Positions 40,486 to 50,106 are shown, numbered from the stretch's first letter. The stretch is 64,000 nucleotides of DNA from Butyricimonas paravirosa (GCF_032878955.1 NZ_CP043839.1:5270001-5334000), one strand, 5' to 3'. Notes: generated from the sequence alone by a model not told the origin. Numbers and translations are program-made.

Positions 40486-41622
40486 ATGAAAATAGGTATG
40501 AAATTACAGATGGTAGACTTGCAAGGTCAATATCAAAGAATCAAGAATGAAATTGATGCAAGTATAAAAAACGTGATAGAATCGGCCGCTTTCATAAATG
40601 GAACGCCAGTGAAGGAATTTGCTCGTCACCTGGAGGAATTCACGGGAGCGAAACACGTGATTCCTTGTGCTAACGGCACGGATGCGTTACAAATAGCCTT
40701 GATGGCTTTAAACTTGAAACCGGGAGATGAAGTTATAGTGCCAGCTTTCACTTACGTGGCAAGTGCGGAGGTGATAGGGTTATTAGGTTTGATCCCCGTG
40801 ATGGTAGACGTGGATCCGGGAACTTTTAACGTGACTCTTAAAAATATAGAGCGAGCGTTGACTTCCAGAACGAGAGCGATAATACCTGTACATTTGTTCG
40901 GGCAGAGTTGTGACATGGAGGCAATTTTAGATTTTGCCCAACAACATGACCTATTTATCGTGGAAGATAACGCTCAAGCGATAGGTGCCATTTACTCGTT
41001 TCGTAACGGGAAACGGAGTCAAACGGGAACCATGGGAGATTTCGGGTGCACTTCATTTTTCCCATCTAAAAATTTAGGGTGTTATGGTGATGGAGGCGCG
41101 TTGATGACGAATAACGATGTTCTGGCAGACCGGGCTAGAATGATAGCCAACCATGGTCAGAAAGTGAAATATCACCACGAGGTGATAGGTTGTAATTCTC
41201 GTTTAGACACGATTCAAGCCGCGATTTTGGACGTGAAACTGAAATACTTGAACGAGTATAACTTGGCCAGGAATGAAGCAGCTCGTTACTATACGATCCA
41301 GTTGAAGGATGTTGAAGGTATCGTGTTTCCAGAAGAAAAAGCATATAGTACCCATGTTTATCATCAATACACGCTAAAGGTAGAGGGTGGAAAACGTGAT
41401 ACTTTGAAAAAATTCTTGGAGGAGGATGGAATCCCCTCGATGATCTATTATCCATTGCCCCTGCAGGAACAAGAGGCATTCCGGAAAATAGCTCGATCCA
41501 CGGGTGATTTAACCGAGTCAAGTAGGCTAGCGTCTTCTGTACTTTCATTACCGATGCACACGGAACTGACAAGAGAACAACAAGATATCGTGATAGACCG
41601 GGTAAAGAAATTTATTTTTTAA
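40486..41622 (+). CDS. DegT/DnrJ/EryC1-family aminotransferase (WbpE/WlbC-like)
   Basis: The 378-residue PLP enzyme has the sugar-aminotransferase pattern: FTGAKHVIPCANGTDALQIA near residue 45, VPAFTYVASAEVIGLLGLIP, FIVEDNAQAIGAIY with the cofactor-contact Asp, and TSFFPSKNLGCYGDGGALMT with the Schiff-base Lys at about residue 195. In the WbpA/B/E pathway it puts an amino group on C3 of UDP-GlcNAc-3-oxo-uronate, using glutamate. It follows the WbpB-like gene by 2 bases and precedes the WbpA-like gene, so its substrate follows from context. The start at 40486 could also be the ATG at 40498. Confidence 0.9.
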   Translation: MKIGMKLQMVDLQGQYQRIKNEIDASIKNVIESAAFINGTPVKEFARHLEEFTGAKHVIPCANGTDALQIALMALNLKPGDEVIVPAFTYVASAEVIGLLGLIPVMVDVDPGTFNVTLKNIERALTSRTRAIIPVHLFGQSCDMEAILDFAQQHDLFIVEDNAQAIGAIYSFRNGKRSQTGTMGDFGCTSFFPSKNLGCYGDGGALMTNNDVLADRARMIANHGQKVKYHHEVIGCNSRLDTIQAAILDVKLKYLNEYNLARNEAARYYTIQLKDVEGIVFPEEKAYSTHVYHQYTLKVEGGKRDTLKKFLEEDGIPSMIYYPLPLQEQEAFRKIARSTGDLTESSRLASSVLSLPMHTELTREQQDIVIDRVKKFIF

Positions 41623-41643
41623 TCGTTCAATTTTCAATTTGTA

Positions 41644-42933
41644 ATGTATTCAAAATTATTAAATAAAGAGGCCAAACTGGCCTTGGTTGGCTTGGGTTAC
41701 GTGGGTTTACCCATAGCGTTAGAGTTTGCCAAGAAGATTCAAGTAATCGGTTTCGATATAAACGAGGAGCGTCTAGCCAAGATGCGTCAAGGGATAGACC
41801 CGTGTAAGGAGTTGGAACATTCAGCCTTCGAGGGGGCGGATATAAAATTCACGTCTTCCATTGACGAGTTGCGAGAAGCCTCTTTCTTTATAGTTGCCGT
41901 CCCCACTCCTATAGATAGGCATAATCAACCGGACTTGACCCCGTTGTTGAGCGCAACCCGTTCCGTGGCTCACGCCTTGAAAAAAGGGGATTACGTGGTT
42001 TACGAGTCAACGGTTTATCCCGGTTGCACGGAGGAAGATTGCTTGCCAATATTGGAAGAAATTTCAGGCTTGAAGGTCGGTCTTGATTTCAAGATCGGTT
42101 ACTCGCCGGAGAGAATTAACCCCGGGGAGAAGGTACATACCTTGCCTAACACGATCAAGATCGTTTCTGGTTGTGACGGGGAGGCATTGGATATTATCGC
42201 TAAAGTTTACGAGTTAGTTGTGAAACCGGGTGTTCATCGTGCCCCGAATATCAAGGTTGCCGAGGCCGCCAAGATCATCGAGAACACGCAACGGGACGTG
42301 AATATTGCTTTGATGAACGAGTTGTCGATCATCTTTAGTCGTATCGGGATCAACACGTATGACGTGCTGGAGGCCGCTGGAACAAAATGGAATTTCTTGA
42401 AATTTTACCCGGGGTTAGTGGGTGGACATTGTATAGGGGTTGATCCTTATTATTTGGTTTACAAGGCTAGCGAGTTAAAATATCACACGCAAATTATCAG
42501 TGCCGGGCGTTTTATAAACGACACGATGGGAGGCTATATCGCTAAAAAACTGGTGAAGAAGTTGATCGGGATGGGTAAAGGAATTCTAGGAGCTCGTGTG
42601 TTAGTTATGGGAATAACGTTCAAGGAAAACGTGGCGGATATACGTAATTCGAAAGTGGTTGATATAATTAACGAGTTAAAGGATTTTGGTGTCGACGTGG
42701 ATGTTGTTGACGCTTATGCCGATTCTGAGGAAGTAAAACAGATGTACGGTTTCGGGTTAATAGAAAAGCCGAGGAATAATTATGATGCCGTGATCGTGGC
42801 CGTTTCTCATGATGCTTATAAAGACTTGGACGAGAAGTATTTTAAATCATTGACTTACGATAACGCTGTGCTAGTGGACGTGAAAGGAATGTACAGGGAT
42901 CGAATTCACGAGTTAAAATATTGGAGTTTGTAA
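41644..42933 (+). CDS. UDP-N-acetylglucosamine 6-dehydrogenase (WbpA-like)
   Basis: The 429-residue product is a UDP-sugar dehydrogenase: LALVGLGYVGLPIALEFAKK (NAD site), VVYESTVYPGCTEEDCLPIL, YSPERINPGEKVHTLPNTIK and the catalytic Cys in YPGLVGGHCIGVDPYYLVYK (about residue 265), with a C-terminal UDP-binding domain (VLVMGITFKENVADIRNSKV). It oxidises C6 of UDP-GlcNAc to UDP-GlcNAcA, the first step feeding the WbpB- and WbpE-like enzymes encoded just upstream. The sequence is closer to WbpA/TviB-type than to UDP-glucose dehydrogenase, by the context and by 'NTQRDVNIALMNELSIIF'. It is followed by a 150-base gap. Confidence 0.9.
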   Translation: MYSKLLNKEAKLALVGLGYVGLPIALEFAKKIQVIGFDINEERLAKMRQGIDPCKELEHSAFEGADIKFTSSIDELREASFFIVAVPTPIDRHNQPDLTPLLSATRSVAHALKKGDYVVYESTVYPGCTEEDCLPILEEISGLKVGLDFKIGYSPERINPGEKVHTLPNTIKIVSGCDGEALDIIAKVYELVVKPGVHRAPNIKVAEAAKIIENTQRDVNIALMNELSIIFSRIGINTYDVLEAAGTKWNFLKFYPGLVGGHCIGVDPYYLVYKASELKYHTQIISAGRFINDTMGGYIAKKLVKKLIGMGKGILGARVLVMGITFKENVADIRNSKVVDIINELKDFGVDVDVVDAYADSEEVKQMYGFGLIEKPRNNYDAVIVAVSHDAYKDLDEKYFKSLTYDNAVLVDVKGMYRDRIHELKYWSL

Positions 42934-43085
42934 ATTTTTGCATGAGATAGAAAATAAAGGAGAATAGAGAGGTTTATTGATAAATTTTACAATTGGAGAG
43001 AATTAATTTCATTTTAAAGGAGGCTTGTAGGCGTGATAAATAATTATAGAAAAGGATATGAGTTATTTATAATTTGAATGATTGC

Positions 43086-44366
43086 ATGTTTACAAGGATG
43101 AAAAAAGTTTTCTTTTATAAAAGAAAAGGTTTTCTTACAGACGCGTTTATTGTAACTTTAGGGACAATTGCAGCACAGGTGTTGCCATTAATTTTTTATC
43201 CTGTATTGACCCGTTTATTTTCCCCGGCAGATTTTGGAATCTTGGCTACGATAACGGCAATAACAGGAGTACTTACAGTAATCGTTACAGGAAAATATGA
43301 AACAATAGTATTAATTGTTGATGATAAAAAAGATACTGCCAATTTATTGATTGCAATTCTTTTAATATCATTATGTTCCCTTTTAATATCAGAAATTTTA
43401 ATGTGGATATTTTCTTCTGAGATTTCTGTTTTATTCAATGATCCAGAGTTAAGATACTGGTTATTTTTATGTCCAATTCTTTCTTTTTGTATTGTAATAT
43501 ACCAGTGTTACAATGAATGGTGTGTAAAGTACAAGTATTTTGCAAATTTGTCATGGAACAAAATAACTAATGCTGGAGCTATCGTTTTATCGAAAGTTTG
43601 CTTGGGCTGGAGTGCGTGTTTTTCAGGAGGATTGGTGTGGGGAGATTTTGTCGGGCGTTTATTCTCGGCATTGGCTTGTACGTTGCATGCATTGAAAAAA
43701 GACAAGACTGTTTTTAGAGAGGTCTCTGTGCAAAGAATGCTTTTCTTGCTAAAGCGATATAAAGAATGTCCCATTTATGTTATGCCCGCTCAATTATTAA
43801 ATACTGTTGGAGGATATTTACCTGTATTTTTTTTGGCGGCTTATTTTTCCAAGACAGAATTGGGGTATTATTCAATGACAATGATGCTTTTAACATTGCC
43901 TCTTTCGGTTGTCGGAATTGCAATTAGGGATGTTTTCCGTCAGAGAGCTTCTGTTGAATACATGGAAAGAGGATGTTGTAGTGATCTTTACAGAAGGATA
44001 TTGATTCCTTTGGCCGGGGTATCTTTATTGGTATTTTCTTTGTTATTCATTGTTGCTCCCTGGGTATTTTCATTTGTACTGGGAGAGCAATGGAAGGAGG
44101 CTGGTGTTTACGCTCGTGTTTTGTCACCGATGTTAGCCATTAGTTTTGTATCGGAAGTAGGTACAGCCATGTTTTTTATTGCGGAGAAGATGAAAGATTT
44201 AATGAAATGGCAGATTACATATTTTTCTTGTTCCTTATTTTCGTTATGGTTGGGTGTGTATGTTTTTAATGATATAAAAATGGTTTTACTTTGTTTTGTA
44301 TGTGGAAGAAGTCTTGTATATCTCATTAGTATTTTTATGACGTACAGATATACTTTAGGTCATTAA
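43086..44366 (+). CDS. wzx: Wzx-type polysaccharide flippase
   Basis: The 426-residue membrane protein has twelve or so helices; its start, FLTDAFIVTLGTIAAQVLPL and FYPVLTRLFSPADFGILATI, is the standard opening of Wzx/RfbX transporters. These move the lipid-linked repeat unit across the inner membrane. Codon use and base composition are much more AT-rich than in the flanking genes, a common sign of exchange at capsule loci. The ATG at 43086 is chosen; a TTG at 43074 would add four residues and the ATG at 43098 removes four. Confidence 0.88.
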   Translation: MFTRMKKVFFYKRKGFLTDAFIVTLGTIAAQVLPLIFYPVLTRLFSPADFGILATITAITGVLTVIVTGKYETIVLIVDDKKDTANLLIAILLISLCSLLISEILMWIFSSEISVLFNDPELRYWLFLCPILSFCIVIYQCYNEWCVKYKYFANLSWNKITNAGAIVLSKVCLGWSACFSGGLVWGDFVGRLFSALACTLHALKKDKTVFREVSVQRMLFLLKRYKECPIYVMPAQLLNTVGGYLPVFFLAAYFSKTELGYYSMTMMLLTLPLSVVGIAIRDVFRQRASVEYMERGCCSDLYRRILIPLAGVSLLVFSLLFIVAPWVFSFVLGEQWKEAGVYARVLSPMLAISFVSEVGTAMFFIAEKMKDLMKWQITYFSCSLFSLWLGVYVFNDIKMVLLCFVCGRSLVYLISIFMTYRYTLGH

Positions 44367-44377
44367 ATATTGAAAAT

Positions 44378-45661
44378 ATGCAAACGAGATTTTGTAATAA
44401 TTTTATTTTAATTGTTAGTATTTTCGTATATCGAATATTGTTGGATTTGTGTTACCTTATTATTATTACGAGATATTATGAATATTTAAATTATAAAAAC
44501 GAGTTCTCTACAGTGAATTATATAATTTCATGGAGTGTCTTATTATTATTATTGCCGTTTATTGTTTCTTTTTTCAAATGGAAAAATAGTGAAAGATTGT
44601 TTGCTAATATAATGAGTTTGATTTTTTTAATTCGTTTTATTCCTGGAACATCTTTGATGGCGTTTATGCCTATGCCTTTAAATATGTTGATGTATTACGT
44701 TTTGTATTGGTTGTTAATTTGTTTTGCTTCTTATATTGTAAGACCAACACGTGTATATAATAACATGTCTAATCATATGCCTATAATATTATATGCTATT
44801 ATGGGAATATTGTGTTGTACGGTTTTATATATTTCTGGAGTATATGCAGGATTTCGACTTAGATTGGATCTTGGTTCTGTTTATGACTTAAGACTAGAAG
44901 CAAGGTCTTGGGATTTACCAGTAATATTAACTTATTTGTTACCAGCAGCGGTGACAATTCTTCCTATATTCTTGATTTTATTTTGGTTAAAGAATAAAAT
45001 AATCGTGGTCGGAATGTTAACTTTTGTGATTCTATTAAATTTTTCTGTTAATGGAATGAAGAGTATTTTATTTTTTTTGGTTTTGTGTTTTATTGGTTAT
45101 TATTTCTATAATGAAAATAAAATTAGATTGCTCCCTTGGGTTTTTATTTTAATATTAGTTAGTGCATTATTTGAATATAAGTTTTTTAATACATATCTAA
45201 TTGCAGGATTTGGTGTTATTAGATCATTATTTACGCCAAGTAAAATAGATTATTATTATTATGATTTTTTTCAAACTCATGAATTTGATTATTTTAGGCA
45301 AAGTTTTCTTCGTTGGTTTGGAGTTTCTTCTCCATATAAAGTAGATATTGCTCGTATAATAGGGAATGAATATTATGGTAATATAGATAATAGTGCTAAT
45401 AATGGATTGTTTTCTGATGCGTATAAAAATTTTGGAGTTATAGGTATTTTTGTTTTTCCATTCATCCTTGTTTATATATTTAAATTGCTAAATTCTTGTG
45501 CTAAAGGATTGGATTTTAGATTATTGACATTGCCAATATTTGTTTGTGTAACTTGGTTTTCTAGTGCTTCTTTTACGAATGTTTTGTTAACAAATGGGAT
45601 ATTGTTAATGATGATTGTTTTAGCATGTATTCCTAGGTATAATAGCTGTAATTATGATTAG
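44378..45661 (+). CDS. wzy: Wzy-type O-antigen/capsule polymerase
   Basis: The 427-residue protein has about twelve hydrophobic helices and a large periplasmic loop between them (around residues 285-345, with an Arg/Tyr/Asp-rich sequence 'SKIDYYYYDFFQTHEFDYFRQSFL'), the usual plan of Wzy polymerases, which have little sequence conservation. It would join flipped repeat units at the periplasmic face. The gene lies between the flippase and a glycosyltransferase gene, consistent with a Wzx/Wzy system. Its DNA is very AT-rich. A WaaL-type ligase is an alternative but less likely in a capsule locus. Confidence 0.75.
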   Translation: MQTRFCNNFILIVSIFVYRILLDLCYLIIITRYYEYLNYKNEFSTVNYIISWSVLLLLLPFIVSFFKWKNSERLFANIMSLIFLIRFIPGTSLMAFMPMPLNMLMYYVLYWLLICFASYIVRPTRVYNNMSNHMPIILYAIMGILCCTVLYISGVYAGFRLRLDLGSVYDLRLEARSWDLPVILTYLLPAAVTILPIFLILFWLKNKIIVVGMLTFVILLNFSVNGMKSILFFLVLCFIGYYFYNENKIRLLPWVFILILVSALFEYKFFNTYLIAGFGVIRSLFTPSKIDYYYYDFFQTHEFDYFRQSFLRWFGVSSPYKVDIARIIGNEYYGNIDNSANNGLFSDAYKNFGVIGIFVFPFILVYIFKLLNSCAKGLDFRLLTLPIFVCVTWFSSASFTNVLLTNGILLMMIVLACIPRYNSCNYD

Positions 45662-46759
45662 ATGAAAAAAAAAATTTGCCATTTAACTAGCGTTCACTCA
45701 ATTAATGATAGTCGGATATTTTACAGAGAATGTTTCTCTTTGTTAAAAAACGGGTTTAATGTATCTTATATTGTACCTAATGTGGAAGAAAAATGTGAAA
45801 ACAATATACATATTATAGGGGTTCATTGTAAGAAACAAGGACGATTATATAGAATGTTTATTTTTCCACGATTTATTTATAAGAAAGCATTGGAAATAAA
45901 TGCAGATATCTATCATTTTCATGATCCGGAATTAATGCCTGTTGGTTTGAAATTAATGAAAGCGGGTAAAAAAGTTATTTACGATGTTCATGAAGATATT
46001 AGAAAGAAGATGACCTCAAAGCCATATATACCAACTCTAATAGGATATATATTGAATATATTAATTGGTTGGTATGAAGATGTATGTGTGAAAAAATTTT
46101 CTGGTGTCGTTTGTGCTACTGATTTTATAGCAAAAAGATTTTATAGTTTAAACTCAAATGTTGTTGTAGTAAAAAATTATCCGATAATAAACCCAATAGA
46201 TATTGATGTAGAAAGAGAATCTAATTGTTGTGTATTTGCAGGAATTCTTTCTGAAAATTTATGTATTTATGAAATGGTAGAGTCATTGGCTTTAACTAAA
46301 AATAAGATAAAGTTGTATCTTGCAGGGAGATGGAGTGATGAAAAATATAGATTGAAAGTAATGTCATCTAGAGGTTGGAAATACGTGGATTTTTTAGGGT
46401 ATTGTTCAAAGCAGAAAGTACAAGAATTGATGCAACGAGCTTCTATTGGCATTGTTTTACAAAGAGATAATTTTGTTATGAGACAGGCAATTAGTACAAA
46501 ATTATTTGAATATATGCAAAATATTTTACCTGTAATATCTTCTAATTTGCCTTTGCATAAAGAGATTAATGATGAGTTTTGTAATCAAATATTAGTTGAT
46601 CCGTTAGTGTTGAGTGAGGTTGCTGGAGCAATTGATTATTTGATTGATAATGTAGATGTTGCGCGAGAAAAAGGATGTAATGGAAGAAGAGCGATCTGTG
46701 AAAAATATAATTGGACTTCAGAAGAGTTAAAATTAATTGATTTATACAATCGATTATAG
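45662..46759 (+). CDS. GT4-family glycosyltransferase (first of two)
   Basis: The 365-residue product has two Rossmann-like domains: ICHLTSVHSINDSRIFYREC at the start, 'ADIYHFHDPELMPVGLKLMK' and YDVHEDIRKK in the first, and VKNYPIINPIDI plus a donor-site region around GYCSKQKVQELMQRASIGIV and FEYMQNILPVISSNLPLHKE in the second. It would add one sugar to the lipid-linked repeat unit at the cytosolic face. Donor and acceptor cannot be read from sequence. It starts directly after the stop of the polymerase gene with no spacer, so translation is coupled. Confidence 0.85.
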   Translation: MKKKICHLTSVHSINDSRIFYRECFSLLKNGFNVSYIVPNVEEKCENNIHIIGVHCKKQGRLYRMFIFPRFIYKKALEINADIYHFHDPELMPVGLKLMKAGKKVIYDVHEDIRKKMTSKPYIPTLIGYILNILIGWYEDVCVKKFSGVVCATDFIAKRFYSLNSNVVVVKNYPIINPIDIDVERESNCCVFAGILSENLCIYEMVESLALTKNKIKLYLAGRWSDEKYRLKVMSSRGWKYVDFLGYCSKQKVQELMQRASIGIVLQRDNFVMRQAISTKLFEYMQNILPVISSNLPLHKEINDEFCNQILVDPLVLSEVAGAIDYLIDNVDVAREKGCNGRRAICEKYNWTSEELKLIDLYNRL

Positions 46760-46767
46760 ATTTAGTG

Positions 46768-48165
46768 ATGAACAAAATATTAGAATCTTTCTATTTTAGG
46801 ATGCCATTGTTTATGCAGAATATGGGAATTTCTGTTTATGGTTATTTTTGGAAAAAACACCGTTTAGGAGGAATCTTTTTACCTGAAGTTAAAGCAGCTC
46901 GTGAGCGTGAATTTTATACTTATGAACAATGGAAGGGGTATCAAACGAAAGTATTGCGAAAGTTATTGATACATGCGTTTGATTCGGTCCCTTTTTACGG
47001 TGAAAGATATCGTTCTCTAGGTATAGATCGAAGTTTTTTGGCTAATATCAAATTAGAAGAGTTAAAATTATTACCTTATACCACAAAAGAAGATTTTCGT
47101 AAATATGGGGATTCAACAATGTTGTCTTCTAAATTGTTGAAAGGTAATTTTGAACATAGTAGTGGTTCTACGGGTACTCCTGTGCATATTTATATGCCGG
47201 ATTATGTAGCTCAAACTTTTTCCGCTTTAATGGAAAATAGAGTTAGAAATTGGGCTGGAGTTGATTATAGAACTCCACGAGGAATGGTTGGTGGAAGAAG
47301 AATAATTCCGGACAGTCATATGGAACCACCATTTTACCGTTATAATTTTGTTGAGAAACAGACTTATTTTTCAGCTTACCACATCTCAGAGCAAACGATA
47401 GGGGATTATTTGAATGGAATTATTGAAAATAAGGTCGAGTGGATGACGGGATATGCAATGAGTAATTATTTTATTGCAGATTTTATTCGTAAAACAGGTT
47501 TAAAAGCCCCGCAATTGACGGCTGTAATAACTTCAAGTGAAAAATTAACAGAGAAAATGCGGGAGGTTATATCTGCCGTTTTTGGATGTAAAGTTTTTGA
47601 TTCTTATAGTGGATGCGAAGCGTGTGGTTTAATTTCCGAATCTGCTGAAGGTGAATTGTTAGTTAGTCCCGATGCTGGTATTATGGAATTTATAAACGAA
47701 GATGGGAATGAGGTTTCTAATGGAGAAGTTGGAGAAATTGTATCTACGGGCTTGATTAATTTTGATCAACCATTAATTCGTTATAGAATTGGAGATATGG
47801 TAAGAATCGCAAAGGATCAAAGTTTGAAAACGAAGCATCAAATGACGAAAATAGATGAGATTATAGGTCGGGTGGAAGATGTGGTTGTTGGTGTTGATGG
47901 AAGAAAAATGGTTCGCTTTCATGGATTATTTATTGGGATTAAAGGTTTGGTTCAATCTCAATTGGTACAACTTACTTATACCGATTTTGAAATTAAATTA
48001 ATAGTTGAAAAATTATTTTATAATAAGAATGAAGCAGAAGCTATAATCAGTCAGCGTTTAGAGAGTCAAATTGGAAAAGTTGCGGTTAAATTTGATTATG
48101 TTAGTGTATTACCTGCTGGTAAGAACGGGAAAGTTAAAGCAGTTATATCAAATGTAGTAAAATGA
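46768..48165 (+). CDS. CapK/PaaK-like adenylate-forming enzyme
   Basis: The 465-residue product belongs to the phenylacetate-CoA ligase-like branch found in capsule loci (CapK). The ATP/adenylate motif is FEHSSGSTGTPVHIYMPDYV (residues about 130-149), with MTGYAMSNYFIADFIRKTG, SSEKLTEKMREVISAVFGCK, 'YSGCEACGLISESAEGEL' and the later SQRLESQIGKVAVKFDYVSV-like end. Such enzymes activate an acid, probably for transfer to the polysaccharide or an intermediate. A GTG at 46765 would add one residue. Its neighbours downstream (decayed transposase, then LpxD-like and MaoC-like genes) suggest an acyl-modification role; this is inference. Confidence 0.85.
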   Translation: MNKILESFYFRMPLFMQNMGISVYGYFWKKHRLGGIFLPEVKAAREREFYTYEQWKGYQTKVLRKLLIHAFDSVPFYGERYRSLGIDRSFLANIKLEELKLLPYTTKEDFRKYGDSTMLSSKLLKGNFEHSSGSTGTPVHIYMPDYVAQTFSALMENRVRNWAGVDYRTPRGMVGGRRIIPDSHMEPPFYRYNFVEKQTYFSAYHISEQTIGDYLNGIIENKVEWMTGYAMSNYFIADFIRKTGLKAPQLTAVITSSEKLTEKMREVISAVFGCKVFDSYSGCEACGLISESAEGELLVSPDAGIMEFINEDGNEVSNGEVGEIVSTGLINFDQPLIRYRIGDMVRIAKDQSLKTKHQMTKIDEIIGRVEDVVVGVDGRKMVRFHGLFIGIKGLVQSQLVQLTYTDFEIKLIVEKLFYNKNEAEAIISQRLESQIGKVAVKFDYVSVLPAGKNGKVKAVISNVVK

Positions 48166-48192
48166 AATAGATTATAGAAAGGAATTTAGATA

Positions 48193-48759
48193 ATGAGGTA
48201 TTTTAATGTGGGAGCATTGTCCGTCTCCCATATTAACGGTTCTCATACTCCGGCAGTCAGAGGCGGGGAAATAGTAGAGTATCAAGGATGAAAAAAGCGA
48301 AAAACAACCAATGCTCTTTATTTCACAGATCGTCAAGGATTAGCGTTGGCGATGTCTGAGTCTCAAAAAGGGAATCACACAGATTTTTATGAAGTAGAGA
48401 ATCGTGTGGATGAAATGGTAACTCAAATTCGAACAGTTGAAATTATCTTGACAATTTATTTTAAGAATACCGATGCCGGATTTGATGGAAAGATCTTTCG
48501 GGAAGCCCTTACAAAACATAAGATAATCTCTAATGTTTGCTCCAATCCACGTAATGGTGAATCGAAAGAAGAACAACTCTTTGACACGGAATTTTATAAA
48601 GAATGTTGGATTATTGAATGGACTAATACGTGAATAAATAGTTTTCGTTTAATCCTAACTAGACTTGATACGACTGCGTCAAGTTGGAAAGAGTGGAATT
48701 ATTTAACTTTTACGATACTCTTGTTGAGACAAGTGGGAAAAGTAAATAAGTTTAGATGA
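48193..48759 (+). pseudogene. Decayed transposase fragment (IS5-type C-terminal part)
   Basis: Reading one frame from about 48199 gives YFNVGALSVSHINGSHTPAV, then RGGEIVEYQG, a TGA at 48289, KKRKTTNALYFTDRQGLALA, SESQKGNHTDFYEVENRVDE, 'NTDAGFDGKIFREALTKHK', a TGA at 48631 where a Trp codon is expected, and INSFRLILTRLDTTASSWKE to a stop at 48757. This matches the C-terminal catalytic region of an IS5-like DDE transposase. The 5' part is missing and two in-frame stops interrupt it. I saw no inverted repeats at the edges. The 95-codon frame at 48346 is a piece of this and not a gene by itself. Confidence 0.8.
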
Positions 48760-48820
48760 CTTCATTTAGTAAATAAAGTATTTGATATATATAATTGATT
48801 TATTATTTAATGATGGTTTT

Positions 48821-49699
48821 ATGGACAGTTCTGTTATTGCTACTTTTCTAAATAAACAATTGTTTGGTTCCAATATTGAGGTAACAAAATTTTCATCCCT
48901 TTCGGAATTGAATGATAATTGTGTTGTTTTTTGCAAAAAGTATTCTGTTGATTTAGCGAGAGTCTTAAATGAACATAAAGTTATTTTGGCGATTGTTACT
49001 CCAGAGTATGAGGGGAAAATTGATTGTTCCTATATTATTTCAGAAAATCCTCGATTGGATTATTTGCGAGTTTTAAAGAAATTCTTTAATGAAAATAAAA
49101 AAGAACAGGGAATTCATGCTACTGCTGTAGTGGAAGAAGGGGCTCAACTTGGTTTAGATGTATTTATAGGTGCAAATTGTTATATTGGACGTGACGTCAT
49201 TATTGGTGATAATACATATATATCTCCTAATGTTGTAATAGATGGGAAAACAATAATAGGGAATAATTGTTATTTTAAGTCTGGGTCTGTTATTGGGCAA
49301 ACAGGATTTGGTTTCGAAAGAAATGCAGACGGGATTCCTGAATATTTCCCACATTTCGGAACAATAGAAATAGGTAATAATGTTCATATTGGAGCAAATA
49401 ACACGATTGATCGAGGAACGCTAGGTGTTACTAAAATAGGGGACAATGTAAAAACTGATAATTTGGTACATATTGCTCATAATGACACTATAGGAGAATC
49501 TTCGCTGATTACAGCGGGAGTTATTTTTAGTGGTGGAGTTATTGTTGGTAAACAATGTTGGATCGCCCCTAATGTTTGTGTTAAGGAAAAAACTGTAATT
49601 GGTGATAAAGGTTATATCGGGATTGGTGCTGTTGTCATAAAAAATGTAAATGCAGAGACTATTGTGGTTGGAAATCCAGCCAAACAATTAATGAAATAA
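48821..49699 (+). CDS. LpxD-like left-handed beta-helix N-acyltransferase
   Basis: The 292-residue product has an N-terminal domain like that of LpxD (residues 1-90) and then hexapeptide repeats: VFIGANCYIGRDVIIGDNTY, ISPNVVIDGKTIIGNNCYF, the LpxD signature QTGFGFERNADGIPEYFPHF, IGNNVHIGANNTIDRGTLG, DNLVHIAHNDTIG and a final IVVGNPAKQ. The DNLVHIAHN with catalytic His is intact. Housekeeping LpxD acts in lipid A synthesis, but this copy lies inside a capsule operon beside a MaoC-like gene, so it more likely N-acylates an amino sugar of the polysaccharide with a 3-hydroxyacyl group. A TTG frame extends upstream to 48782; the ATG at 48821 aligns better. Confidence 0.85.
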   Translation: MDSSVIATFLNKQLFGSNIEVTKFSSLSELNDNCVVFCKKYSVDLARVLNEHKVILAIVTPEYEGKIDCSYIISENPRLDYLRVLKKFFNENKKEQGIHATAVVEEGAQLGLDVFIGANCYIGRDVIIGDNTYISPNVVIDGKTIIGNNCYFKSGSVIGQTGFGFERNADGIPEYFPHFGTIEIGNNVHIGANNTIDRGTLGVTKIGDNVKTDNLVHIAHNDTIGESSLITAGVIFSGGVIVGKQCWIAPNVCVKEKTVIGDKGYIGIGAVVIKNVNAETIVVGNPAKQLMK

Positions 49700-49701
49700 A
49701 T

Positions 49702-50106
49702 ATGTTTAGTGATTTTTATATAGGACAAGAAGCGACGATATCTAAAACGTTTGTTTTTGATGAAGTTGTTGCCTTTTCGGAATTAAGTTTAGATCGAAAT
49801 CCGATTCATCTTGATAAGGAATATGCTAAAAAAGGAATCTTTAGTGATTTGATTGTTCATGGTTTACTTACTTCTTCATTAATAAGTGCTGTAATTGCAA
49901 ATAAGTTACCGGGACCAGGTTCTATATATTTGAGTCAAAGTTTAAAGTTTTTAAAGCCTGTATATCATAATGAAGAAGTTGTTGCAAAGGTTAAAATCGT
50001 AGATATTAAACATGAAAAATTAATAATAATGTTGGAGACTCAATGTTTTGTAAATGATATCATTGTTCTTGATGGAATTGCTGTAGTTAAATACATGTCA
50101 TTATGA
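49702..50106 (+). CDS. MaoC-like (R)-specific enoyl-CoA hydratase
   Basis: This 134-residue hotdog-fold protein has the hydratase-2 motif: FSELSLDRNPIHLDKEYAKK, whose Asp and His in DRNPIHLD are the catalytic pair, and FSDLIVHGLLTSSLISAVIA. Family members add water to trans-2-enoyl-CoA to make (R)-3-hydroxyacyl-CoA. The gene starts 2 bases after the LpxD-like gene and overlaps the PIG-L gene by 4 bases, so the three are tightly coupled. A role in making the hydroxyacyl donor for the LpxD-like enzyme is inferred from this coupling. Confidence 0.9.
   Translation: MFSDFYIGQEATISKTFVFDEVVAFSELSLDRNPIHLDKEYAKKGIFSDLIVHGLLTSSLISAVIANKLPGPGSIYLSQSLKFLKPVYHNEEVVAKVKIVDIKHEKLIIMLETQCFVNDIIVLDGIAVVKYMSL

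Noticed and set aside
48346..48633. 95-codon frame as an independent gene
   Set aside because: It is the middle piece of the decayed transposase; the reading continues on both sides past in-frame stops.
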